Origin: Microbacterium kyungheense
Lineage (GTDB): Bacteria > Actinomycetota > Actinomycetes > Actinomycetales > Microbacteriaceae
Reading direction: 5' to 3'
NCBI RefSeq assembly: GCF_006783905.1
Contig: NZ_VFPE01000001.1
Coordinates: forward strand, 1,054,001 to 1,118,000
Length of the DNA stretch: 64,000 bases
Position numbers and translations under genes: made by a program. The notes beneath the pieces are model-generated. The model did no database searches and was not told the DNA's origin. It saw only the letters and a list, made by a program, of their open reading frames with translations. Each line of letters starts with the position of its first letter. The first letter of the stretch is position 1. This document shows positions 1-9,121 of this stretch, piece by piece.

Positions 1-38
1 GATCCGGACGGGGCGCCTCAGCCGCGAGGCTGGGTGGA

Positions 39-2843
39 ATGATGGACGGTATGCAGGTCGGCAGGGTTCCGCTGGTCGGGCGTCAGGCGGACCTCGACGC
101 GCTGCGCGACGAGCTCGCCGCCGTCGGCGAAATCGGTCGCACGGTAGTGGTGTCGGGCGACGCCGGCATGGGCAAGACGCGCCTGCTGCGCGACTTCTCG
201 GACGGGCTCGACGGCTGGATCGTGCTCCACGGCGCCTGCGTGGACTCCGGCTCGGGTCCTGCTCCGCTGACGGCGATCACCGACCTGGTACGGGGCCTCG
301 TGGACGTCCTCGGCCCCGACGCGGTGCGCGCGGCCGCGGGACCCGGCGCCGATGCGCTCGGCGTGCTCGTGCCCTCGCTCGCCGACGCCCCCGGCGACGC
401 TGAGCGCCTAGCCGATGTCGTGGTCGAGCTGGTGTCGGAGCTCGCGCGTTCGCACCGCCTGGTCGTCATCGTCGAAGATCTGCATTGGGCCGACGGCACC
501 ACGTGCGGGATCGTGTCGCGACTGGTGCGCCGCACCGCCGCGCTCCCGCTGTTCGTGCTGCTCACGTACCGCACCGACGACGTCGGGCGGCGGCATCCGC
601 TTCGCCCCATCCTCGCCGAACTCGACCGGGCGCGGCTGTTCGTGCACCGGCCCCTCGTGCGCCTCAGTCCGGTCGAGGTGGGCGCTCTCGCGAACGCCGT
701 GTCGGGACAGACGCTCTCGGCCGGCGTGCTGCACGACATCGCCGCGCGCAGCGAGGGCATCCCGTTCTACGTCGAAGAGCTCGCGAGCTTCTCGGACGAG
801 CGGCTGCCGACGTCGCTGCGCGACGTGCTGCTGCTGCGCTACGAACGACTGGATGCCGACGCCCGCCGTTTCGCGCGGGTGCTGGCCACCGGCGGGGTCG
901 AGGTCGGGCACCGTGTGGTGAGCACCGTGTTCGGCGGCGACGAGATCGCCCTCGAGACGGCGGTGCGCACCGCCGTGGACGCGCAGATCATCGTCATCCG
1001 TGAGGACGCGTACGCGTTCCGGCACGCCCTCATGCAAGAGGCGGTGTACGACGAGCTGCTGCCCACGGAGCGCACGCGCCTCCACACGGCCTATGCCGTG
1101 GCGCTCGAATCGGCGCCGGCGACCCCGCGTGTGCTGGCCGACATCGCGCACCACTGGCGCGCCGCACACGTGCCCGATCGTGCGCTGGCCGCCGCCGTCG
1201 TCGCGCAGCGCGCCGCGCACGGCGCGTCGGCGTGGACGACCGCCGCCGAGGCGGGGGAACGCGCACTGGAGCTGTGGGATGCCGTGCCCGATCCCGAAGG
1301 GGTGAGCGGGATGCCGCGGGCCGAGGTGCTCCGGCGCACCGCCGCCGCGCTCGTGTCGGCCAATCGCCTCGAGCGCGCCGCGGAGTTCGCACGCGAGGCG
1401 GTGGACACCTGGCCCGCCGACGATCCTGTCGGGCAGGCGGAGATGCTCGGCGAGCTGGCGACCACGGAATTCCAGTCTGGCGTGTCGGACGGCAGCGACA
1501 GCATCGAGCGCGCGCTGGCGCTGCTGGGCGAAGATCCACGCCACGACGTGCGGCGGGCGGGACTGCTCGTCACGTCGGCGCGGGTGCAGATGATGAGCGG
1601 CGACCAGCGGCTCGGGCGCAGCATCGCCCTGGTCGCGCAGGCGACCGCCGAGCCGGCGGCCGAGGCGGGCGACCCCGAGGCGCGGGAGCTCGTCGCCCAC
1701 GCGATGCTCATCGCCGCGACCTGCGGCACGAGCGGCGGGGACGCCCGCGCCGTGGCGGATTTCGAGACCGCAAGGCCGTTCGCCGTCGGATTCGTCCGCG
1801 CGATGATGCGCTACTTCATCAACTACTCCAACTCGCTCATGCTGGTGGGGCGGTACGACGAGGCCGTCGCCGTCGCGCGGGAGGGCATGACCTACGCCCG
1901 TGAGCACCGCGCGGATCGCGGCGTGCTGGCGATGGTCGAGGCGAACACGATCGAGGCGCTCATGTACGCCGGCGACCTGCCCGCGGCCGCCGAGCTGGGC
2001 GCGGGACTGCTGCCGCTGATCGAGGCGAGCCTGTACTCCGCCTTCCTCCGCGAGCGGCAGGTGTGCCTCGCACTGTGGCGCGGTCGCGTCGACGAGGCGG
2101 AGGGCGCCCTCACCGCCGCCCGCGAGGAGCTGGACGCGTTCGGCGCGTACGAGTTCCAGACGCGCCTGGGGATGGCGTACGACCTCGGCCTGCTGGCGCT
2201 GGAGCGTGGCGACGCGCGCGCGGCGCTCGGCCACGCCGAGGCGGCGCTGCGATCCCAGGGGTCGGCCGCGCTGGCCCTGCCGCTGACGTCGGTGGCTGCA
2301 CGGGCTACCGCGATGCTGCGGGAACAGGGTGAGGACGCCGACATCGAGCCTTACCGTGCCGTGGTCCAGACGTGGGCCGGCTGGCCGGTGACGCCGCTGT
2401 GGGCGACCGTGTTCGCCGCGGAGCTGGGGGAGGGCTCGTGGCAGCCCGCCGTCGACGCCGTCGGTCCGGCGTACGCCCGCGCCTATGCGCGCGTGCGGCA
2501 CGGCGAGGAGCTGCTCGGGGCGGGCGATCGCGCAGCCGCGCGCGACGCCTTGACGTCGGCGATCGCCTACGCCACGCAGATCGGCGCCGAGGGACTCGTG
2601 CGGCGTGCCCGCGAGGTGCTGACGGATGCCGGTCTGGCGGAGTCGACGCCACGCTCGACGCTCACCGCCCGCGAGGAGCAGGTGCTGGAGCTCGTGTCCG
2701 AGGGACTGAGCAACGCGCAGATCGCGGAGCGCCTCTACATCAGCGCCAAGACCGTGTCGGTGCACGTCTCGGCGATCCTGCGCAAGCTGGACGCGCCGTC
2801 CCGCGCGGCCGCCGCGGCCATCCACCGTCGCAGCGCCGCCTGA
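39..2843 (+). CDS. LuxR-family regulator with N-terminal P-loop ATPase (MalT/LAL type)
   Basis: A 934-residue large ATP-binding transcriptional regulator, presumably a cytoplasmic DNA-binding activator controlled by an unknown inducer. A P-loop (GDAGMGKT, residues 40-47) and a Walker B-like stretch (LVVIVEDLHWADG, from about 141) form the STAND-type ATPase. A long Ala-rich helical middle (about 350-860) resembles TPR-type sensor repeats. A LuxR helix-turn-helix starts at about residue 875 (LTAREEQVLELV) and ends the protein. Two ATGs lie in tandem at 39 and 42, so either could be the start. A GAGGCT box 7 nt upstream may be a -10 for a near-leaderless transcript. It converges with cysE, leaving only 31 nt. 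The family is clear; the target genes are not visible. Confidence 0.9.
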   Translation: MMDGMQVGRVPLVGRQADLDALRDELAAVGEIGRTVVVSGDAGMGKTRLLRDFSDGLDGWIVLHGACVDSGSGPAPLTAITDLVRGLVDVLGPDAVRAAAGPGADALGVLVPSLADAPGDAERLADVVVELVSELARSHRLVVIVEDLHWADGTTCGIVSRLVRRTAALPLFVLLTYRTDDVGRRHPLRPILAELDRARLFVHRPLVRLSPVEVGALANAVSGQTLSAGVLHDIAARSEGIPFYVEELASFSDERLPTSLRDVLLLRYERLDADARRFARVLATGGVEVGHRVVSTVFGGDEIALETAVRTAVDAQIIVIREDAYAFRHALMQEAVYDELLPTERTRLHTAYAVALESAPATPRVLADIAHHWRAAHVPDRALAAAVVAQRAAHGASAWTTAAEAGERALELWDAVPDPEGVSGMPRAEVLRRTAAALVSANRLERAAEFAREAVDTWPADDPVGQAEMLGELATTEFQSGVSDGSDSIERALALLGEDPRHDVRRAGLLVTSARVQMMSGDQRLGRSIALVAQATAEPAAEAGDPEARELVAHAMLIAATCGTSGGDARAVADFETARPFAVGFVRAMMRYFINYSNSLMLVGRYDEAVAVAREGMTYAREHRADRGVLAMVEANTIEALMYAGDLPAAAELGAGLLPLIEASLYSAFLRERQVCLALWRGRVDEAEGALTAAREELDAFGAYEFQTRLGMAYDLGLLALERGDARAALGHAEAALRSQGSAALALPLTSVAARATAMLREQGEDADIEPYRAVVQTWAGWPVTPLWATVFAAELGEGSWQPAVDAVGPAYARAYARVRHGEELLGAGDRAAARDALTSAIAYATQIGAEGLVRRAREVLTDAGLAESTPRSTLTAREEQVLELVSEGLSNAQIAERLYISAKTVSVHVSAILRKLDAPSRAAAAAIHRRSAA

Positions 2844-2874
2844 CGCGGTTCCGCTCCGACGAGGCGGGCGAGGA

Positions 2875-3459
2875 TCAGATGAAGTACTCGGGCGTCGTCA
2901 GCAGAGCGCGGGTGTCTTCGCCGACGCGGCGGGCGCGCGGCTTGGCGGGGACGCCGACCAGCACGCTGTCGGGGGGAGCATCCTTCGTGACGACCGCGTT
3001 CGCGCCGATGACGGACCCCTCGCCGACGGTGATCGGGCCGAGCACCTTCGCGCCGGCGCCGATGGCCACGCCGTCCTCGATCGTGGGGTGGCGCTTGCCG
3101 CCCTCGCGCTGACGACCGCCGAGGGTGACGCCGTGGTAGAGCATGACGTCGTCGCCGACCTCGGCGGTCTCGCCGATCACGACGCCCATGCCGTGGTCGA
3201 TGAAGAAGCGGCGGCCGATCGTGGCGCCGGGGTGGATCTCGATGCCCGTGAGCCAGCGCGTGATCTGCGATCCGGCGCGGGCGACGAAACGGAGGTCGCG
3301 CACCCACAGCGCGTGCCACACGCGGTGCGCCCAGATGGCGTGAAGGCCGGGGTACAGCACGGCGATCTCGATGCCCGAGCGCGCTGCCGGGTCGCGCAGC
3401 TTGGCCGCGGCGACGTCTTCGCGGACGCGGGCGAAGAACCCGATGCGCTCGTCGGTCAC
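2875..3459 (-). CDS. cysE: Serine O-acetyltransferase
   Basis: Transfers acetyl from acetyl-CoA to L-serine, giving O-acetylserine for cysteine synthesis. The 194-residue product is the short form, lacking most of the N-terminal helical domain of the E. coli enzyme. Left-handed beta-helix hexapeptide repeats run from about residue 75 ([19 protein letters not shown], then [19 protein letters not shown]). The GTG start at 3459 overlaps the cysK stop (GTGA), so the two are translationally coupled. The protein ends in Pro-Glu-Tyr-Phe-Ile. A C-terminal Ile is the residue that CysE-type enzymes insert into the CysK active site to form the cysteine synthase complex, so complex formation is inferred here. 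Confidence 0.93.
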   Translation of the reverse strand: MTDERIGFFARVREDVAAAKLRDPAARSGIEIAVLYPGLHAIWAHRVWHALWVRDLRFVARAGSQITRWLTGIEIHPGATIGRRFFIDHGMGVVIGETAEVGDDVMLYHGVTLGGRQREGGKRHPTIEDGVAIGAGAKVLGPITVGEGSVIGANAVVTKDAPPDSVLVGVPAKPRARRVGEDTRALLTTPEYFI

Positions 3460-4409
3460 TTCGCACCCTCTTCGGCCTCGCGCAGGTGGGCGTACAGCGC
3501 CGTGGACAGGTACCGCTCGCCCGAGTCGGGCACGATGACGACGATGCGCTTGCCCGCCGATTCCGGCCTCGCGGCGATCTCCAGCGCGGCCGACACCGCG
3601 GCGCCCGCCGACATGCCGGCGAGGATGCCCTCGCGGGTGGCCAGCTCGCGTGCGACGCGGATCGCGTCGTCGAACTCGGCGTCGAAGACCTCGTCCACCA
3701 CCGAGCGGTCGAGCACGTCGGGCACGAAGTTCGGGCCGATGCCCTGGATGCGGTGGCCGCCCGCGTGCCCCTCCGTGAGCACGGGGGAGTCCTTCGGCTC
3801 GACGAGCACGATCTTCACGTCGGGGTTGCGCTGCTTGAGCACCTGGCCGACGCCCGTGATCGTGCCGCCGGTGCCCGATCCCGCGACGAACACGTCCAGG
3901 TGTCCGTCGGTGTCGCGCCAGATCTCCTCTGCGGTGGTGCGGCGGTGGATGGCGGCGTTGGCCTCGTGCTCGAACTGACGGGCGAGCACGGCACCCGGAC
4001 GCTCGGCGGCGATGCGCTGCGCGGTCTCGACGGCCTCGGTCATGCCCTTGTACGGATCGGTGAGCACCAGCTCGGCGCCGTACGCCTTCAGCAGGGTGCG
4101 ACGCTCTTTCGACATCGAGGCCGGCATCGTGAGGACGACCTTGTAACCGCGCGCGGCGCCGATGAGGGCCAGCGCGATGCCGGTGTTGCCGCTCGTGGAC
4201 TCGACGATCGTGCCGCCGGGCTGCAGCTCGCCGGACTGCTCGGCCGCCTCGATCAGCGCGTAGCCGAGGCGGTCCTTGACGGAGGAGCCGGGGTTGTAGA
4301 ACTCCAGCTTGACGAGGACCTCGGCGTCGAGACCCTCGGTGAGTGCGTTGAGCCGTACCAGCGGCGTCTCGCCGAACGCGGTGGTGATGTCGGGATGGAT
4401 GCCGGGCAC
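3456..4409 (-). CDS. cysK: Cysteine synthase A (O-acetylserine sulfhydrylase), copy 1
   Basis: A PLP enzyme that replaces the acetate of O-acetylserine with sulfide to give cysteine. It has 317 residues, normal for CysK. The PLP lysine is in [11 protein letters not shown] (about residue 46). The substrate loop [14 protein letters not shown] and the glycine-rich phosphate cup [13 protein letters not shown] are intact. It is translationally coupled to cysE downstream. A second cysK lies directly upstream; about three quarters of the first 60 residues are identical between the two. An almost identical N-terminus (MPGIHxDIT) suggests tandem duplication. Copy 1 is the likely CysE partner because of the overlap. 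Confidence 0.94.
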   Translation of the reverse strand: MPGIHPDITTAFGETPLVRLNALTEGLDAEVLVKLEFYNPGSSVKDRLGYALIEAAEQSGELQPGGTIVESTSGNTGIALALIGAARGYKVVLTMPASMSKERRTLLKAYGAELVLTDPYKGMTEAVETAQRIAAERPGAVLARQFEHEANAAIHRRTTAEEIWRDTDGHLDVFVAGSGTGGTITGVGQVLKQRNPDVKIVLVEPKDSPVLTEGHAGGHRIQGIGPNFVPDVLDRSVVDEVFDAEFDDAIRVARELATREGILAGMSAGAAVSAALEIAARPESAGKRIVVIVPDSGERYLSTALYAHLREAEEGAK

Positions 4410-4444
4410 GGGTGCTCCAGGTGTGTCGAGGTGCGGCGGACAAG

Positions 4445-4500
4445 ACGACGACGGCGCGACGGCGTCCGAACGAGTCGGATCACGGTCGCGCCGTCGTCGT
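4445..4500 (-). terminator. Hairpin between the two cysK copies
   Basis: Perfect 16-bp inverted repeat: arm acgacgacggcgcgac (4445-4460) and its complement (4485-4500), 24-nt loop. In the minus direction it begins 5 nt after the stop of the upstream cysK, so it would end or attenuate that transcript before the cysK-cysE pair. The U-tract is weak. Confidence 0.7.
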
Positions 4501-4505
4501 GCGGG

Positions 4506-5444
4506 TCAATCTTCGCGCAGATCCTCGAAGAGCGCGGTCGACAGGTAGCGCTCGCCGGTGTCGGGGGTGACCACGACGATCTTCTTGCCGGCGTTCTCGG
4601 GGCGCTGGGCGACCTGGATCGCCGCCCACACCGCGGCGCCGCTGGAGATCCCGGCGAGGATGCCCTCCTTCGCGGCGAGGTCGCGGGACGTCGAGATGGC
4701 GTCGTCGAACTCGACCGTGACGACCTCGTCGAACACCTCGGTGTCGAGGATCGGCGGCACGAAGTTCGGGCCGATGCCCTGGATCTTGGCGGGGCCGGGC
4801 GTGCCGGTCGACAGCAGCGGAGAGGCCGTGGGCTCGACGGCGATGACCGTGACCTCGGGCTTGCGCTCCTTGAGCACCTGTCCGACACCGGTGATAGTGC
4901 CGCCCGTGCCGACGCCGGCGACGAAGATGTCGACCTCGCCGTCGGTGTCGCGCCAGATCTCCTCGGCGGTGGTCTTGCGGTGGATCTCGCGGTTCGCCTG
5001 GTTCTCGAACTGCTTGGCGAGGATCGCGCCCGGCGTCTCGGCGGCGATGCGCTCGGCCTCGGCGACGGCGAGCTTCATGCCGCCGGCCGGGTCGGTGAGC
5101 ACGAGCTCGGCGCCGAACCGCTTGAGCAGCTGGCGACGCTCGATCGACATCGAGGACGGCATCGTCAGGATGACCTTGTAGCCGCGGGCGGCGCCCACCA
5201 GGGCGAGCGCGATGCCGGTGTTGCCGCTGGTGCCCTCGACGATGGTGCCGCCGGGCTGCAGGGCGCCCGACGCCTCGGCGGCGTCGACGATCGCGATGCC
5301 CAGGCGGTCCTTCACGCTCGAACCCGGGTTGTAGTACTCGAGCTTGGCGTAGACCTCGGCGCCGGCGCCGTCCGTCACGCGGTTGAGGCGGACGAGCGGG
5401 GTGTTGCCGAAAGCAGCGGTGATATCGGAGTGGATGCCGGGCAT
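4506..5444 (-). CDS. cysK: Cysteine synthase A, copy 2
   Basis: A second O-acetylserine sulfhydrylase of 312 residues with all catalytic elements: PLP lysine in [11 protein letters not shown], the loop [15 protein letters not shown], and the glycine-rich cup [13 protein letters not shown]. It starts at ATG 5444 with a good GAAAGG ribosome site 8 nt upstream. It is the first gene of the minus-strand cysteine block and is separated from copy 1 by a strong hairpin, so the two copies can be expressed differently. Why two near-identical enzymes are kept is not visible. One may use thiosulfate or another sulfur donor like CysM, but both look like CysK rather than CysM. Confidence 0.92.
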   Translation of the reverse strand: MPGIHSDITAAFGNTPLVRLNRVTDGAGAEVYAKLEYYNPGSSVKDRLGIAIVDAAEASGALQPGGTIVEGTSGNTGIALALVGAARGYKVILTMPSSMSIERRQLLKRFGAELVLTDPAGGMKLAVAEAERIAAETPGAILAKQFENQANREIHRKTTAEEIWRDTDGEVDIFVAGVGTGGTITGVGQVLKERKPEVTVIAVEPTASPLLSTGTPGPAKIQGIGPNFVPPILDTEVFDEVVTVEFDDAISTSRDLAAKEGILAGISSGAAVWAAIQVAQRPENAGKKIVVVTPDTGERYLSTALFEDLRED

Positions 5445-5547
5445 GTCGGGCCTTTCGCAGGGTTCACGGCAGATCGGACCCAGCCTAGGACCAGGGGTCG
5501 GATGTGAGTCCTTCTATGACGGGTGCGCGAAATAGAGTGGGTCGGTC

Positions 5548-6426
5548 ATGACTTCCGCCAGCCCCGCCATGCCTCTCGCCGAGGCGCTCCGCCTCGCCGT
5601 CGACCGTCTCGCCGCCGCGGGGGTGCCCGATCCGTCCGTCGACGCCGAGCTGCTCGTCGCCTTCGTCCTCGGCACCGGACGCGGCGGAGTGCAGGCGGCC
5701 GCGATCCGCGGCGATGCGCTGTCGCCCGACGACGCGGAACGCCTCGACGGGCTCGTCGCCCGTCGCGCGACGCGCGAACCCCTCCAGCACCTCACGGGCA
5801 CGGCGCCGTTCCGGCACCTGGAGCTGCGGGTCGGTCCCGGCGTGTTCGTGCCCCGGCCCGAGACGGAGGTCGTCGCGCAGCTGGCGATCGACGCACTGCG
5901 GGCGGCGGCATCCCCCTCTCCGATCGCGGTGGACCTCGGCACCGGCTCCGGCGCGATCGCCCTCGCGATGGCCACCGAGGTGCCGCACGCCGAGGTGTAC
6001 GCCGCCGAGAACTCGGTCGAGGCCTTCGTGTGGACGAAGGAGAACTTCGCGCACGTCGCAGCCGGCAACGCGCACCTGGCCTTCATCGACCTGGCGCACG
6101 CGTTCCCGGAGCTCGACGGCACCGTCTCGGTGGTGGCCTCGAATCCGCCGTACGTCCCGGATGCCGCGATCCCGCGCGACCCGGAGGTGCGGTTCTTCGA
6201 CCCGCCGGCGGCGCTGTACGGCGGCGAGGACGGACTGGACGTGGTGCGGATCCTCAGCGGCGTTGGGCTGCGCCTGGCGCACCCCGGCGGCATGATCGTG
6301 CTCGAGCACGGCGAGTGGCAGGGCGAGGCCATCCGGGGCATCCTCGAAGCCGACGGATGGCGCGCCGCGGCGACCCACCCCGACCTCACGATGCGCGACC
6401 GGGCCACGACGGCGCTGCGCCCATGA
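5548..6426 (+). CDS. prmC: Release factor N5-glutamine methyltransferase
   Basis: A SAM-dependent enzyme that methylates the Gln of the GGQ motif in class I release factors. It has 292 residues. The N-terminal helical domain that binds the release factor is followed by the SAM motif (DLGTGSGAIA, from residue 129) and the diagnostic NPPY catalytic motif (residues 199-202). It is usually found directly after prfA. Here its upstream neighbour is the divergent cysteine block and prfA is not in the window. A TAGAGT box ends 9 nt before the ATG, so the leader is at most a few bases. It heads the run toward sua5 and the atp operon. Confidence 0.95.
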   Translation: MTSASPAMPLAEALRLAVDRLAAAGVPDPSVDAELLVAFVLGTGRGGVQAAAIRGDALSPDDAERLDGLVARRATREPLQHLTGTAPFRHLELRVGPGVFVPRPETEVVAQLAIDALRAAASPSPIAVDLGTGSGAIALAMATEVPHAEVYAAENSVEAFVWTKENFAHVAAGNAHLAFIDLAHAFPELDGTVSVVASNPPYVPDAAIPRDPEVRFFDPPAALYGGEDGLDVVRILSGVGLRLAHPGGMIVLEHGEWQGEAIRGILEADGWRAAATHPDLTMRDRATTALRP

Positions 6427-6483
6427 CCGGCCCCGGGAACGCGCCGGGTTCTCGGAGCGGGCGCGGCTAAACTATCCGGCGAT

Positions 6484-7209
6484 ATGTCCCCCATCTTCGA
6501 CTGCCGTGATGAGGCGCAGCTGCTGAGCGGCATGCGTCAGGCGCGTCAGGCCATCGGCCGCGGCGAGCTCGTCGTCATCCCCACCGACACGGTGTACGGC
6601 GTCGCCGCCGACGCCTTCGACCACCAGGCGGTCGCGCGCCTCCTCGCCGCCAAGGGGCGCGGACGCCAGTCGCCGCCGCCCGTCCTGGTCGCCGGCGTCG
6701 CGACCCTGCGTGCGCTCGTGGCCGACGTGCCCGAGCCCATCGAGCGGCTCGTCGAGGAGTTCTGGCCCGGCGGGCTCACGATCGTCCTCCCCGCGCAGCC
6801 GTCGCTGTCGTGGGATCTCGGCGAGACCCGCGGCACCGTCGCCGTGCGCATGCCGGCGCACCGCATCGCCCTGGAGCTGCTCGAAGAGACGGGTCCGCTC
6901 GCGGTGTCCAGCGCGAACCTCACCGGGATGCCCGCCGGCATCACCGCCGAGGACTCCCGCGACATGCTCAAGGACTCCGTCGCCGTCTACCTGAGCGACG
7001 GGCCGTCGAAGGACGGCATCCCCTCGACGATCATCGACGCGACCCGGCTGATCGGCGCTGCCTCGGCGGCAGACGACACCGATGAGGATGCCGGGCCGCG
7101 CGTCACCGTGCTGCGCGAGGGCGCGGTCAGCCGCTCCCAGCTGCGCGGCGTGCTCGGCGATCTGCTCGAGCCCGACCCGGTCGCGCAGCCGGAGCCTGAC
7201 GGCTCGTGA
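6484..7209 (+). CDS. L-threonylcarbamoyladenylate synthase (Sua5/YrdC family)
   Basis: Makes threonylcarbamoyl-AMP from threonine, bicarbonate and ATP, the first step of t6A37 tRNA modification. It has 241 residues. The YrdC fold shows the motifs TDTVYGVAADA, KGRGRQSP (the KxR ligand-binding motif, here with one inserted residue) and AVSSANLTG. The C-terminal tail is short and acidic, unlike long Sua5 proteins with a full second domain, so it is closer to TsaC with a short extension. The stop overlaps the following GTG start (GTGA), giving translational coupling. The gene lies 57 nt after prmC, a common bacterial pairing. Confidence 0.92.
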   Translation: MSPIFDCRDEAQLLSGMRQARQAIGRGELVVIPTDTVYGVAADAFDHQAVARLLAAKGRGRQSPPPVLVAGVATLRALVADVPEPIERLVEEFWPGGLTIVLPAQPSLSWDLGETRGTVAVRMPAHRIALELLEETGPLAVSSANLTGMPAGITAEDSRDMLKDSVAVYLSDGPSKDGIPSTIIDATRLIGAASAADDTDEDAGPRVTVLREGAVSRSQLRGVLGDLLEPDPVAQPEPDGS

Positions 7210-8396
7210 AGCAATACGTCTTCACGATCATCCTGACCGCCGCGGTCACGTTCATCCTGTCGTGGGCGGTGTGGCGGCTCAGCCTCAAGTACAAGCTGTA
7301 CCCCGGCATCCGCGAGCGGGACGTCCACAAGACGCCGACGCCGCGCCTCGGCGGCATCGCGATGTTCCTGGGAGTGGTGGCCGCCTTCGCGATGTCGTCG
7401 CAGCATCCCTTCTTCGCGATCGTGTGGGCCCAGCCGCAGCAGATCTACGCGCTGCTGGGCGCCACGGCGCTGATCGTCGTGATCGGCGTCGCCGACGACC
7501 TGTGGGACCTCGACTGGATGATCAAGCTCGGCGCGCAGTTCCTGGCCGCCGGCGTCATCGCGTGGTTCGGCCAGCTGCAGATCTATTCGCTCCCGATCGG
7601 CGGGCTCGCGATCGGGTCGAGCTGGGTCAGCTTCACGCTGACGGTGTTCTCGATCGTCGTGGTCATGAACGCCGTCAACTTCATCGACGGTCTCGACGGG
7701 CTGGTGGCGGGTGTCTGCCTCATCGCCAACGGCGTGTTCTTCGCGTACTCGTACATGGTGGTGCGCGACACCGGAGCCAGCACGTTCTTCAACCTCGCAT
7801 CGTTCATCGCCGCCGTCCTCATCGGCGCGTGCATCGGCTTCCTGCCGCTGAACTGGAGCCCCGCGAAGCTGTTCATGGGGGATGCCGGAGCCCTCATGCT
7901 GGGGCTGCTCATGGCCTGCTCCGCCATCGCGCTGACGGGCAACTTCACGCCCGCCATGGTGGGCGACAACGACGAGTTCGGGCGCTCGCAGCTCCTCGGC
8001 GCGTTCATCCCCATCCTGCTGCCGGTGGTCGTCGTGCTGCTGCCGCTGCTGGACTTCGGCCTCGCGGTCGTGCGCCGCATGAGCCGGGGCAAGTCGCCCT
8101 TCTCGCCGGACCGCAAGCACCTGCACCACCGCATGCTCGACATGGGGCACTCCGACCGCGACGCCGTGCTGATCTTCTACGCGTGGACGGCGCTCGTGAG
8201 CCTGTCGGTGCTGCTGATGTACATCGGCACGACGCTGGAGTGGCCCGGCGACTACCTGTTCGGCGTCGTCTACGGAGTGGTGGGCATCGCCGCCTGCCTC
8301 GCCGTGACCTTCACGCCCTCGCGACGGCGCCCTGCGGCTGCGGCCCCCGACCACCCGACCACGCCCGTTCCCGCGACCGAGGAGGCCGCCCGATGA
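7206..8396 (+). CDS. Undecaprenyl-phosphate GlcNAc-1-phosphate transferase (WecA/TagO/MraY superfamily)
   Basis: An integral membrane enzyme that moves a UDP-activated N-acetyl sugar-1-phosphate to undecaprenyl phosphate, starting synthesis of a cell-wall glycopolymer. It has 396 residues and about ten to eleven membrane helices. The family motifs are present: ADDLWDLD (from residue 96), NFIDGLDGL (158-166) and LFMGDAGALMLG. The cytoplasmic loop ends with the histidine-rich HLHHRMLDMGHSDRD, which marks the WecA/TagO branch rather than MraY. The GTG start overlaps the preceding stop, and the stop overlaps the next ATG (ATGA), so the three genes form a coupled operon leading into atp. Confidence 0.9.
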   Translation: MKQYVFTIILTAAVTFILSWAVWRLSLKYKLYPGIRERDVHKTPTPRLGGIAMFLGVVAAFAMSSQHPFFAIVWAQPQQIYALLGATALIVVIGVADDLWDLDWMIKLGAQFLAAGVIAWFGQLQIYSLPIGGLAIGSSWVSFTLTVFSIVVVMNAVNFIDGLDGLVAGVCLIANGVFFAYSYMVVRDTGASTFFNLASFIAAVLIGACIGFLPLNWSPAKLFMGDAGALMLGLLMACSAIALTGNFTPAMVGDNDEFGRSQLLGAFIPILLPVVVVLLPLLDFGLAVVRRMSRGKSPFSPDRKHLHHRMLDMGHSDRDAVLIFYAWTALVSLSVLLMYIGTTLEWPGDYLFGVVYGVVGIAACLAVTFTPSRRRPAAAAPDHPTTPVPATEEAAR

Positions 8397-8878
8397 GCGC
8401 CAGCCCTGTTTCCAGCACTCCGATCCTGCGCACCGTCCTGGTGTGGTCGGGCTCCGTCACGGCGGCGCTCGCCGTCGTCGGCGCCGTCGTCGGATACCTC
8501 GTCGCCGGGACCGACGGTCTGTGGAGCGCCCTGGCCGGCGTGGTGATCGCTGCCCTGTTCCTCGGGATCACGGCCGCCAGCATCCTCATCGCCAACCGGT
8601 GGTTCGGCGACGCGCTGTACGTGCCGATCTTCTTCGGGATCGTGCTCGGCGGATGGCTCCTCAAGTTCGTGGTGTTCCTCGTCGCGCTGTTCGTGCTGCG
8701 CGACCAGCCGTGGATCGAGACGTCCGTGTTCTTCGTGGCACTCGTCGTCAGCGTGCTGGCGTCGCTCGCGATCGACGTCATCGTGCTGCTGCGCATGCGG
8801 GTGCCGGTCGTCGACGTGGAGCTCCCGAGCGACCCGGATGCGGGGGACCGGACGGACGATTCGGGCGCGGCTTCTTGA
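8393..8878 (+). CDS. AtpI-like small membrane protein
   Basis: A 161-residue protein with four predicted membrane helices (about residues 10-33, 38-62, 70-98 and 104-128) and an acidic tail. Its position between the wecA-type gene and atpB matches the ATP synthase protein I-like gene found there in other actinobacteria such as mycobacteria. AtpI/UncI proteins are thought to help assemble the c-ring or transport magnesium. The assignment here rests on position and topology, since there is no diagnostic motif. The ATG overlaps the upstream stop (ATGA). Confidence 0.65.
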   Translation: MSASPVSSTPILRTVLVWSGSVTAALAVVGAVVGYLVAGTDGLWSALAGVVIAALFLGITAASILIANRWFGDALYVPIFFGIVLGGWLLKFVVFLVALFVLRDQPWIETSVFFVALVVSVLASLAIDVIVLLRMRVPVVDVELPSDPDAGDRTDDSGAAS

Positions 8879-8914
8879 CGTCAGGCGGATGCAGGCGTAA
8901 AAGGGGCCGAACGG

Positions 8915-8943
8915 ATTCAGCAGGCTCTCAAGTTTGATAGGCT
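8915..8943 (+). promoter_or_regulatory. Possible promoter upstream of the atp operon
   Basis: TAGGCT at 8938-8943 is a good actinobacterial -10. The best -35 candidate upstream is a poor match (around 8915-8921). The 243-nt gap between the AtpI-like gene and the GTG usually taken as the atpB start holds this box and, from 9011, an open frame into atpB. I see no hairpin in it. Confidence 0.4.
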
Positions 8944-9121
8944 GAACTCGCGCCCGCCCGCGTGCCGCTCACGTCCTGGGAATGGATGAAGAGTTGTGGC
9001 GGCGGAGTGACGCTCACCGACCATCGTCGCAACGGTTCTTACCGGTGCCCCGAAGCTGGAGCCAGCGCTGTCTATTCATGCTGCGACCCTGATCGCCCCC
9101 TTTGCCACGGATGAACCGCCC

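Noticed and set aside
408..2825. 805-codon open frame on the minus strand inside the LuxR-type gene
   Set aside because: It is antisense to a gene with clear ATPase and LuxR domains, is rich in Arg/His/Gln without any domain, and is the expected by-product of high GC3.
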